From Mycolicibacterium rhodesiae (lineage in GTDB: Bacteria > Actinomycetota > Actinomycetes > Mycobacteriales > Mycobacteriaceae), in the NCBI RefSeq assembly GCF_002086695.1, contig NZ_MVIH01000010.1, positions 124,001 to 188,000 of the forward strand: DNA of 64,000 nt. The letters are read 5' to 3'. Made by a program: the position numbers and the translations under genes. Shown here piece after piece: positions 14,974 to 23,068 of this stretch. The number at the start of each line of letters is the position of its first letter. The first letter of the stretch is position 1. The notes under the pieces were generated by a model. That model was given only the letters and a program-made list of their open reading frames with translations, ran no database searches and was not told where the DNA came from.

Positions 14974-17070
14974 CTACTGGCGGGCGCGCACCAGTTCGAG
15001 CACGTCGGGACCGAACTGTTCGAGCTTGCGCGCCCCGATCCCGGGGATCGCCACCAGCGCGGCGTCGTCGGCGGGCAGCGACTCGGCGATAGCGATCAGT
15101 GTGTTGTCGGTGAAGACAACGTAGGCAGGCACTTTCAGCTCTTTGGCGGTCCGCAGCCGCCAATCCTTGAGTTGACTCAGGAGTTCGTCGTCGACGTCGA
15201 CCGAGCAGGTTTCGCAGCGGCGCAACATGATTGACGGCGCCGTGCTCAGCACCGCGTTGCACACCCGGCAGCGCGGCGTCGCGCCTTTCTGCCTGCGCGG
15301 CCGGGTCGGCGTCGGCTCGGCCTGGGTCTGGGGTGCGATGCCGTTGAGGAACCGGGACGGGCGCCGGCCCTGCCTGCCGCCCGGCGTTCGGGCGAGCGCC
15401 CAGCTGAGCTCCAAATGCATTCGGGCGCGGGTGATTCCGACGTACAGCAGACGACGCTCCTCCTCCACCGCCTCACTGTCGGGTCCGTGTGCCAGCGCGT
15501 GCGAGATCGGCAGGGTGCCGTCGGCAAGTCCGACCAGGAACACCGCGTCCCATTCCAGGCCCTTGGCGGCGTGCAGCGAGGCCAGCGTCACGCCCTGCAC
15601 CACCGGTGGGTGCCGGGCGTCGGCGCGCACCCTCAGTTCGGCCACCAGTGCAGGCAGGTCCAACTGCGGGCGGGCGGCGACCTCGTCGTCGACCAGGTCC
15701 GCCAGTGCGGTCAAAGCCTCCCAGCGCTCGCGGGCCTTGGTGCCGGCCGGCGGTTCGTCGGTCAGGCCGAGCGGTTCGAGGATCTGGCGCACGACTTCCG
15801 GTATCGGCCCTTCCGCCCCGCGCTCCGCCGCGCGCTGCAACGCCAGCAGCGACTGCCGAATCTCCTGGCGGCTGAAGAAGCCCTCGCCGCCGCGCACCTG
15901 GAACGGGATCCCGGCCTCGGTGAGCGCCTCCTCGTACGCCTCGGATTGCGCGTTGATGCGATACAGCACCGCGATTTCGGCTGCGGGCGTTCCGGATTCG
16001 ACCAGACGCTTGATCGACCGCGCGACCGACGCCGCTTCGGCGACCTCATCGGGATGCTCGTGGAACGTCGGCGACGGGCCGGGGTCGCGCTGACCGATCA
16101 GGTGCAGCTTGCTGCCGGCGACCCGGCCGCGCGCCGCCGCGATCACCCGGTTGGCCAGCGACACCACCTGCGGGGTCGAGCGGTAGTCCCGCTCGAGGCG
16201 GACCACCGTCGCGTCGGGGAACTGGCGGGAGAAGTCGAGCAGGTAGCGCGGCGAGGCGCCGGTGAACGAGTAGATGGTCTGGTTCGCGTCGCCGACGACG
16301 GTCAGGTCGTCGCGATCGCCCAGCCATGCGTCGAGCACCCGCTGCTGCAGCGGTGTGACGTCCTGATACTCGTCGACGACGAAGCAGCGGTAGCGGTCGC
16401 GGAACTCGGCGGCCACCGCCGCGTCGTTCTCGATCGCGCCGGCGGTATGCAGCAGCAGGTCGTCGAAATCCAGCAGCGCGATGCCGTCGCGGTTGGCTTT
16501 GAGCTTCTCGTAGCCGGCGTAGACGGTCGCGACTTTCGCGGCGTCCAGCGGGATGTCGCGCTGGATCTTGGCCACCGCGGCGGCGTAACCCTCGGGACTG
16601 ATCAAGGACGCCTTGGCCCATTCGATTTCGCCGGCCAGGTCACGCACGTCGTCGGTACTGACCTGCAAGCGGGCCCGGCTGGCGGCTTGGGCGACGACGG
16701 AGAACTTGGTGTCCAGCAGCTGCCAGCCCGTGTCACCGACCACCCGTGGCCAGAAGTACCGCAACTGGCGCAGCGCGGCGGCGTGGAAGGTCAGCGCCTG
16801 CACCGATCCGACCGGGGCGCCCATGTTCTGCGCGTCCATGGCGCGCAGCCGGGACCGCATCTCCCCCGCGGCGCGCGAGGTGAACGTCACCGCCAGTACC
16901 TGACCGGCGGCGACGTGACCATTGGCCACCAGGTGCGCGATCCGGTGCGTGATCGTGCGGGTCTTGCCGGTGCCGGCACCGGCCAGCACACACAACGGCC
17001 CCCGGGCGGCCAGCACGGCCTCGCGCTGTTCGTCGTCGAGGCTCCTCAGATGGTCGACGGTCACCGGCAT
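14974..17070 (-). CDS. uvrD2: ATP-dependent DNA helicase UvrD2
   Basis: A 698-residue SF1A helicase with Walker A AGAGTGKT (30-37), DEYQD as motif II, QTIYSFTGA and YRST motifs, and the late motif RLLYVGITRAR. After the motor comes a tetracysteine module (CRVC...CETC) and an HRDC domain at the C-terminus, the layout specific to mycobacterial UvrD2. It unwinds 3'-tailed DNA in repair and replication. The frame runs upstream to 17253, but ATG 17070, with GGAG just before it, starts at the conserved distance from the motor. Divergent from mycoredoxin by 63 bp. Confidence 0.95.
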   Translation of the reverse strand: MPVTVDHLRSLDDEQREAVLAARGPLCVLAGAGTGKTRTITHRIAHLVANGHVAAGQVLAVTFTSRAAGEMRSRLRAMDAQNMGAPVGSVQALTFHAAALRQLRYFWPRVVGDTGWQLLDTKFSVVAQAASRARLQVSTDDVRDLAGEIEWAKASLISPEGYAAAVAKIQRDIPLDAAKVATVYAGYEKLKANRDGIALLDFDDLLLHTAGAIENDAAVAAEFRDRYRCFVVDEYQDVTPLQQRVLDAWLGDRDDLTVVGDANQTIYSFTGASPRYLLDFSRQFPDATVVRLERDYRSTPQVVSLANRVIAAARGRVAGSKLHLIGQRDPGPSPTFHEHPDEVAEAASVARSIKRLVESGTPAAEIAVLYRINAQSEAYEEALTEAGIPFQVRGGEGFFSRQEIRQSLLALQRAAERGAEGPIPEVVRQILEPLGLTDEPPAGTKARERWEALTALADLVDDEVAARPQLDLPALVAELRVRADARHPPVVQGVTLASLHAAKGLEWDAVFLVGLADGTLPISHALAHGPDSEAVEEERRLLYVGITRARMHLELSWALARTPGGRQGRRPSRFLNGIAPQTQAEPTPTRPRRQKGATPRCRVCNAVLSTAPSIMLRRCETCSVDVDDELLSQLKDWRLRTAKELKVPAYVVFTDNTLIAIAESLPADDAALVAIPGIGARKLEQFGPDVLELVRARQ

Positions 17071-17133
17071 GCGCTCCATCTTGGCAGGGGGTGGGGACAT
17101 TGCACGTTTGGCGCTGAAGATAGGTTCGAGCCC

Positions 17134-17385
17134 ATGAGTGGCAACGATCCCCAGCTCACCATGTACTCCACCGTGTGGTGCGGCTACTGCAAGCGCCTGA
17201 AGACCGCGCTGAAATCGGCGGGCATCGCGTTCACCGAAGTCGACATCGAGCACGACCCGGACGCCGCCAAGTTCGTGATGTCGGTCAACAACGGCAACCA
17301 GACCGTCCCGACGGTGAAGTTCGCCGACGGCTCGGCGCTGACCAATCCCAGCCTGAAAGACGTTCAGACCAAGCTGGCGTCGTAG
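17134..17385 (+). CDS. mrx1: Mycoredoxin-1
   Basis: An 83-residue glutaredoxin-fold protein with the active site WCGYC (Cys16, Cys19) and the cis-Pro segment QTVPTVKFADGS. Mycoredoxin reduces mycothiol mixed disulfides on proteins using mycothiol and its reductase. Length and motif match Rv3198A. The ATG at 17134 is the only sensible start; the much longer open frame upstream is the shadow of uvrD2. Its stop lies 2 bp from the end of the convergent nudC gene. Confidence 0.95.
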   Translation: MSGNDPQLTMYSTVWCGYCKRLKTALKSAGIAFTEVDIEHDPDAAKFVMSVNNGNQTVPTVKFADGSALTNPSLKDVQTKLAS

Positions 17386-17387
17386 GC

Positions 17388-18305
17388 CTAGTCCTGGGCA
17401 GCCCAGGATTCGATGATTTCGCGGGCGATCGAGATCGAGCCCGGCAGCAGCAGTTTCGACGACGATTCGCTGCTCCAGTCGCCGTGCTCGAGCGCTTCAC
17501 GGACCTCGGCGCGGGTGAACCAGGCCGCCTCGGCGATCTCGCCGTCGTGAAAGACGAACTCCTGCTCGGGATCGCCGATCGCGTGGAACCCCACCATCAG
17601 TGACCGCGGGAACGGCCATGGCTGACTGCCCAGGTACTCGACGTCGCGCACCGACAGCCCGATCTCCTCGTTGACCTCGCGCACCACGCAGCTCTCGAAC
17701 GACTCCCCCGCCTCGACGAACCCGGCAAGCAATGAGAACAGCCGCTGCGGCCATACGGTCTGACGGGCCAGCACCGCCCGGTCATGGCCGTCGTGAATCA
17801 GCACGATGATGGCCGGGTCGATGCGGGGGAACTCCTCGTGGCCGGTGAGCGGATTCAGCCTCGACCACCCCGCCTTGACCGCTTTGGTCGGTGACCCGTC
17901 GACCGCGCTGTACCGAGCGTGCTCGTGCCAGTTCAGCAGCGCCAGCGCCGAGGCCAGCAGCTGCGCGCTGACGTCGTCGATCTCGTGACCGCCGCGGCGA
18001 AGATCGGTGACCTCGCCCTCACCCTCCTCGGGCGCCTCCAGGGCGGCGCGCACCGCCCACACGTGGCGGTCGCCCTCGAGGCGGCCGAGGAACACCGCAT
18101 CCGGCGGCGGCGCGTCGGCGTGCTTGGCCGCCGCCGTCAGCGAAATCCTGCCGTCGCTCATCATCACCTGATTGCGGTGATCGATGCGCAGCAGCGCGGC
18201 GTCGGCCCAGCCGGCGATGGCGGCGTCGACGTCGGTACGCAAATGGTCGGCACGGTCGGCGCCCACCCGGGAGAGCAGCGGAACGTTACGCAGTCGGAAC
18301 GCCAC
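17388..18305 (-). CDS. nudC: NADH/NAD-capped RNA pyrophosphatase NudC
   Basis: A 305-residue Nudix hydrolase that cleaves NAD(H) to NMN(H) and AMP. The Nudix box is complete (GFVEAGESFESCVVREVNEE), followed by SQPWPFPRS, the signature of the NADH-specific subfamily. The zinc-ribbon cysteines of E. coli NudC are absent: the corresponding region WHEHARYSAVDGSPTK to HEEFPRIDP has none. GTG 18305 was chosen because it begins the conserved sequence and lies 4 bp after the stop of the upstream channel gene, so the two are co-transcribed. Linked to isoniazid-adduct breakdown in mycobacteria. Confidence 0.93.
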   Translation of the reverse strand: MAFRLRNVPLLSRVGADRADHLRTDVDAAIAGWADAALLRIDHRNQVMMSDGRISLTAAAKHADAPPPDAVFLGRLEGDRHVWAVRAALEAPEEGEGEVTDLRRGGHEIDDVSAQLLASALALLNWHEHARYSAVDGSPTKAVKAGWSRLNPLTGHEEFPRIDPAIIVLIHDGHDRAVLARQTVWPQRLFSLLAGFVEAGESFESCVVREVNEEIGLSVRDVEYLGSQPWPFPRSLMVGFHAIGDPEQEFVFHDGEIAEAAWFTRAEVREALEHGDWSSESSSKLLLPGSISIAREIIESWAAQD

Positions 18306-18309
18306 GTCG

Positions 18310-19386
18310 TCAGTCTTCTCCGGTGGCGCGGACGTAGAGCAGCCGGTCGGTGGTTTCCAGGGCGTCGACATTCGGATCGTCGACGCGCAGCAGCTTTCCG
18401 TCGCGCACCACGCCGAGCACGATGTCGGGCAGATGGCGCGGTGAGCCGCCGACCTCCTTGTGCTCGACCTCGCGCTCGGCGATCGCGAAGCCGGCGTCCG
18501 GGGTCAGCAGGTCTTCGATCATCTCGACGACGCTGGGCGTGGTGGTGGCGATGCCGAGCAACCGGCCCGCGGTCTCTGAAGACACCACCACCGAGTCGGC
18601 GCCGGACTGACGCAGCAGGTGCTGGTTCTCGGCTTCCCGCACCGCGGCGATGATCTTGGCTTTCGGGGCCAGCTCGCGTGCGGTCAGCGTGACCAGCACC
18701 GCGGTCGGGTCGCTGTTGGTGGCCACGATGATCGAATTGGCGTGCTGGGCGCCGGCCAGCCGCAGCACGTCGGACTTGTTGGCGTCCCCGCGCACGGTGA
18801 CCAGTCCGGCGGCGTTGGCCCGATCGAGCGACCCCTGGTCGGTGTCGACGACGACGATGTCGGCGGGCGCGACACCGTCACCGATCATCGCGGCCACCGC
18901 CGTCCTGCCCTTCGTCCCGTAACCGATGACGACGGTGTGGTTGCGCACGGTGTTCCTCCAACGCTGGATCTTGAGAGCCTGCCGCGACGCCGTGGTCAGG
19001 GTTTCGACGGTGGTACCGACCAACACGATCAGGAATGCCACCCGAAGCGGGGTGATGACCAAGACGTTCACCAGGCGCGCGGTCTCGGTGTACGGGGTGA
19101 TGTCGCCGTAGCCGGTGGTCGACAGCGACACCGTGGCGTAGTACAGGCAGTCCAGGAAGGTCAGCGGCCCGTCGCGGACGTCGCGGTAGCCGTCCCGGTC
19201 GAGGTAGACGATGAAGACCGCCAGGAACAGCGCCGTCAGGGCGTAGATCAACCGGCGGGCGATGCGGCGGCCCGGGCTGACGAACTTCTCCGGGATATGC
19301 AGGTATTCGACGAGTGCGCTGTCGGGCTTGGCTGCCAGGTTCTCGTCGATCGCCTCGAGCCTGCGCCGCAACCTACCCTTGGCCAC
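18310..19386 (-). CDS. Two-TM potassium channel with RCK domain
   Basis: A 358-residue protein. A cytoplasmic N-terminus is followed by a transmembrane helix at about 45-62, a pore loop with selectivity filter TTGYGD (90-95), a second helix at about 108-128, and a TrkA_N/RCK Rossmann domain beginning VVIGYGTKGRTA with a TrkA_C-like end. It should form a ligand-gated K+ channel at the membrane (Rv3200c-like). The stop is 4 bp from the nudC start, suggesting an operon. It is divergent from the DoxX-like gene across 63 bp. Confidence 0.93.
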   Translation of the reverse strand: MAKGRLRRRLEAIDENLAAKPDSALVEYLHIPEKFVSPGRRIARRLIYALTALFLAVFIVYLDRDGYRDVRDGPLTFLDCLYYATVSLSTTGYGDITPYTETARLVNVLVITPLRVAFLIVLVGTTVETLTTASRQALKIQRWRNTVRNHTVVIGYGTKGRTAVAAMIGDGVAPADIVVVDTDQGSLDRANAAGLVTVRGDANKSDVLRLAGAQHANSIIVATNSDPTAVLVTLTARELAPKAKIIAAVREAENQHLLRQSGADSVVVSSETAGRLLGIATTTPSVVEMIEDLLTPDAGFAIAEREVEHKEVGGSPRHLPDIVLGVVRDGKLLRVDDPNVDALETTDRLLYVRATGED

Positions 19387-19449
19387 GCGACTCCGTCGTC
19401 AAGCCCAACCCTCTCGTCGTGAGCGCCACCACTCCAGCATTATGTACCC

Positions 19450-19860
19450 ATGCCGACGACGACTACCGAACTCGAACCTTCACGCAGCACCTCTCAGCTG
19501 CCCGCCTACCGCGCCGCGCTGATGCTCATCGGCATCGGCGTCGGGCATTTCGTGGCGCCCAAGCCCTTCGATGAGATCGTGCCTGCCGAGCTTCCTGGCG
19601 ACGCTCGCTTCTACACCTACGCCTCCGGGGTGGCCGAGGTCGGCATCGGGACCATGCTGCTGGTGCCGCGGACTCGTCGCGCTGCCGCGCTGTTCGCGAT
19701 CGCGTTGTACCTCGCGGTGTTCCCGGCCAACGTCAACATGGTCCGGTTGTGGAAGGACAAGCCGTTGCCGATGAAGCTGGTGGCGCTGGCCCGGTTGCCG
19801 TTGCAGATTCCGATGATCACTCAGGCGCTGGCCATCAGGCGCAACGCTCCGCGCTACTAG
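19450..19860 (+). CDS. DoxX-like small membrane protein
   Basis: A 136-residue protein with about four predicted transmembrane helices (GVGHFVAPKPF, VAEVGIGTMLLV, ALFAIALYLAVFPANVNM, and the C-terminal helix). The FPANVNMVRLWKDKPLP motif is typical of DoxX-family members in actinobacteria. Function is not established for this branch. ATG start. The last 26 bp overlap the 3' end of adnB on the other strand, so the two transcripts converge. Confidence 0.82.
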   Translation: MPTTTTELEPSRSTSQLPAYRAALMLIGIGVGHFVAPKPFDEIVPAELPGDARFYTYASGVAEVGIGTMLLVPRTRRAAALFAIALYLAVFPANVNMVRLWKDKPLPMKLVALARLPLQIPMITQALAIRRNAPRY

Positions 19861-22800
19861 CCTCGGCCAGCAGGGCCACCAATTCCTCTGGGCCGGCGAG
19901 GTTTTCCGGCATCACGGTGACCCCTGCGCGCACGTAATGGAACGCCGCCCGGACCTCGGACTCTGGGCAGTTCTTGATCGCCGCCCACGCCAGCCGGTAG
20001 ACCGCGAGCTGGACGGCGGCGTGCCTTTTGGCGTCGTCGTCGGCCGGCGGTTCGCCGGTCTTCCAGTCGACGACGGTCATCCCGCCATCGGCGTCGGCGA
20101 ACACCGCGTCGATGCGTCCGCGCACCACGGTGTCGCCGATCGCCATCTCGAACGGCACCTCGACGTCGACCGGAGTGCGCGCCGCCCACTGCGATTTCGT
20201 GAATGCGTCCTGCAGAACGGCCAGCTCCGCCGTCTCGGAGGCCGCGCCGTCGACAGCCCCGGGAAGGTCGTCGAGGTCGAAGAGCCGCTCGGCGCCGTAG
20301 AAGCGCTGCACCCATTCGTGGAATGCGGTGCCCAGGATCGCGTGCGGGTCCGGGCGCGACGGCAGCCTTCGGGTGAGCCGGCGCAGCGCAGCCGGATCCC
20401 GGTCCAGTTCCACCAGTGCGCTGACCGACAACTGCCCGGGCAGCTGCACCGGCGGCGGCGCGGCGATCCGCGCCCTCTCAGCCAGCAGAGCGTCGACGTC
20501 GGCAGCCCAGTTCTCCGGGTCCACACCGGTGTCCGGGATCGCGCCGGCCAGCGCCGACCGGACCAGTGCGGCGCCCTGTTCGATGTCGCAGCGGGTCCGA
20601 CCGAGCGGGTCGGCGGGCCAGACCGCTTCACGGACACTGTCGCGCAAGGGGTTTCGTTCACCGTCGGCGGGCTCCGGGGCCCACTGTTCGACCACACCGC
20701 ACGGCCGCCCCGCCGCGTCGGCGGCGTCGATGATGGCCTTGATCTCCCGCAGGAAATCCGACGGCCCGCGCGGCGTGCCCTCCGTGGAACCCCAGTGGTG
20801 GCCGGAGAGCAGCAGGGTGTCCTCGGCTCGCGTGATCGCGACGTAGAGCAATCGGCGCTCCTCGTCGAGGCGGCGCTGCTCGAGCTGCTTCTTGTGCGCC
20901 ATGATGCTGTCGGACAATGCTTTTCGGTCGGTGACGTGTTCGGTGTCCAGCACCGGCACGCCGTGCAGACCGGCGGCGGCCCGGTCACCGCGCAGCAGCG
21001 GCGGCAGGTCGGCCGGGTCGGAGAGCCAGGTCCGCTTGGATGCGGTGGACGGGAACACCCGCGCGGACAGGTGCGGGACCGCCACCACCTGCCATTCGAG
21101 TCCCTTGGCGGCGTGGACGGTCAGCACCTGCACCCGCCCGGTGGCCACGCTGACCTCGGCAGGCGCCAGACCGTTCTCGACGACCGCGGCCGCATCGAGG
21201 TAGGCCAGCAGCCCGTTGATGCATGCGCCCGGCCGGGCTGCATAGTCGGCAACCACATCGGCGAAGCGGTCGAGATGCTCGGCACCGGCCCAGCCCGCGG
21301 CGACAGGCTGGGTGGCCCGCACCTCCACGTCGATGCCGAGGACGCGCCGCACCTCCCCGACGAGTTCGGTGACCGGGTGGCCCAATAGTGTTCGCAGTCG
21401 GGCTAATTCACCGGCGAGCTCGGTGATGCGACGGTGCCCCTCGGGCGAGTAGGCCGCGGCCGGACCCGGGTCGGCCAGCGCGTCGGCCAGGCTGGCGGTG
21501 TCGGCGTCGGGTGCGGCGGAGGCGATGATCTCCTCGGCGGTGACGGCCGCCTGCCGAGCCCCGTCGATCGCCACGGCGCGCCGCCACAGCGCGGCGAGGT
21601 CGGCGGCGCCGAGCTGCCAGCGCGGACCCGTCAGCACCCGCATCGCCGCCCCGCCGGCCGCCGGATCGGCGACCAGCCGCACCATCGCCGCCACATCGGC
21701 GACCTCCGGGATCGACAGCAGGCCGGCCAGACCGACGACTTCGACGGGCACACCACGGGCGCTGAGAGCTTCGGCGATCGGTCCGGCATCGGCGTTGCGC
21801 CGCACCAGCACCGCGGCGGTCGGTGGCGCACTGTCCTCTGCCGCTGCCTCGGCGTAGCGCGCCGCGATGTGGTCGGCGACCCACTCGCGCTCGGTGGCCA
21901 CATGGGTGAGCAACGCGCAGCGCACCGTGCCGGCCTCGGCGCCGGGGCGGGCCCGCAGTGCCCGGACCGCGACCGAGCGGCGGCGGGCTTCGGCGGAGAT
22001 CTCGTTGGCGATGTGCAGCGTGGTCGGCGGGTTGCGCCAGCTGGTCCGCAGTTCCAGAGTGGGCGCCGGCGATCCGTCGGCTTGCGGGAAGTCGGTGGTG
22101 AACCTCGGCAGGTTGGTCGCGGACGCGCCGCGCCAACCGTAGATCGACTGGATGGGATCGCCGACCGCGGTCAACGCCAGGCCTTCGTCGGCACCGGCCC
22201 CGAACAACGACGACAGCGCGATGCGCTGCGCGTGGCCGGTGTCCTGGTATTCGTCGAGCAGGACGACGCGGTAGCGGCCGCGAAGCTGCTCCCCCACCTG
22301 CGGGCAGGTCGAGGCCAGCCGCGCCGCGGCCGACATCTGCGAGCCGAAATCCATCACCTTGTCGGCGCGCATCCGGGCGTGCAGCGCATCGATCAGCGGT
22401 ACCAGCGCGGTGCGTTCGGTCTGGGTGGCCAGCATGCTCAGCAGGAACTGGCTGGGGCCGCGATCGCGTTGATAGCGCCCGGCCGGCAGGTGATGGACCA
22501 GCCGGTCGAGTTCGAGGTGGGTGTCCAGCAGCTGGTCGGTGTCGACCAGGTGCTCGGCCAGCTCGCCGGACAGTTTGAGCACCATCGCGGTGACACCGGC
22601 CGGGTCCTTGGTGGTGTCCAGCGGCCCGGGGTAGCTGCTGACCACCTCGAAAGCGATTTGCCACAGCTCGGTTTCGCTGAGCAGCCGGGCGTCGGGCTCC
22701 ACCGGAAGCAGCGGTCCGTACTCGCGCAGCAACGCGCCGGCGAAGGCGTGGTAGGTGCTCACCGTCGGCGCTCCCTGCGGCACGGCGCCACCGAGGTGAC

Positions 22801-23068
22801 CCGCCAGGCGGGCCAGCCGGGACCGCACCCGGCGCAGCAGCTGGCCGGCCGCCTTGCGCGTGAAGGTCAGGCCGAGCACCTGACCGGGGTCGGCGAATCC
22901 GTTGGCCACCAGCCAAACCACCCGCGCGGCCATGGTCTCGGTCTTGCCCGCACCGGCGCCGGCGATGACGACGAGCGGCCCCGGCGGGGCGGCGATGACC
23001 GCGGCCTGCTCGTCGGTCGGCGTCGGAAGGCCAAGGGCCTCAGCAAGTTCGAACGGGCTGTAGGTCAT
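19835..23068 (-). CDS. adnB: AdnB subunit of AdnAB helicase-nuclease
   Basis: A 1077-residue double-strand-break resection subunit. The UvrD-type motor has Walker A GAGAGKTE (Lys42) and motif II DEYQD, with further motifs SIYGWRGA and RRLLYVAITRAED. The C-terminal nuclease of the RecB/PD-(D/E)xK type shows VVDWKTGEPP. In mycobacteria AdnAB replaces RecBCD for resection in homologous recombination, and AdnB is the leading motor. ATG 23068 overlaps the adnA stop by 4 bp (ATGA), so the subunits are translationally coupled; the longer open frame upstream is inside adnA. Confidence 0.95.
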   Translation of the reverse strand: MTYSPFELAEALGLPTPTDEQAAVIAAPPGPLVVIAGAGAGKTETMAARVVWLVANGFADPGQVLGLTFTRKAAGQLLRRVRSRLARLAGHLGGAVPQGAPTVSTYHAFAGALLREYGPLLPVEPDARLLSETELWQIAFEVVSSYPGPLDTTKDPAGVTAMVLKLSGELAEHLVDTDQLLDTHLELDRLVHHLPAGRYQRDRGPSQFLLSMLATQTERTALVPLIDALHARMRADKVMDFGSQMSAAARLASTCPQVGEQLRGRYRVVLLDEYQDTGHAQRIALSSLFGAGADEGLALTAVGDPIQSIYGWRGASATNLPRFTTDFPQADGSPAPTLELRTSWRNPPTTLHIANEISAEARRRSVAVRALRARPGAEAGTVRCALLTHVATEREWVADHIAARYAEAAAEDSAPPTAAVLVRRNADAGPIAEALSARGVPVEVVGLAGLLSIPEVADVAAMVRLVADPAAGGAAMRVLTGPRWQLGAADLAALWRRAVAIDGARQAAVTAEEIIASAAPDADTASLADALADPGPAAAYSPEGHRRITELAGELARLRTLLGHPVTELVGEVRRVLGIDVEVRATQPVAAGWAGAEHLDRFADVVADYAARPGACINGLLAYLDAAAVVENGLAPAEVSVATGRVQVLTVHAAKGLEWQVVAVPHLSARVFPSTASKRTWLSDPADLPPLLRGDRAAAGLHGVPVLDTEHVTDRKALSDSIMAHKKQLEQRRLDEERRLLYVAITRAEDTLLLSGHHWGSTEGTPRGPSDFLREIKAIIDAADAAGRPCGVVEQWAPEPADGERNPLRDSVREAVWPADPLGRTRCDIEQGAALVRSALAGAIPDTGVDPENWAADVDALLAERARIAAPPPVQLPGQLSVSALVELDRDPAALRRLTRRLPSRPDPHAILGTAFHEWVQRFYGAERLFDLDDLPGAVDGAASETAELAVLQDAFTKSQWAARTPVDVEVPFEMAIGDTVVRGRIDAVFADADGGMTVVDWKTGEPPADDDAKRHAAVQLAVYRLAWAAIKNCPESEVRAAFHYVRAGVTVMPENLAGPEELVALLAEASSAERCA

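Noticed and set aside
15415..17133. Long plus-strand frame leading into mycoredoxin
   Set aside because: It is antisense to uvrD2; only the part from ATG 17134 resembles a protein family.
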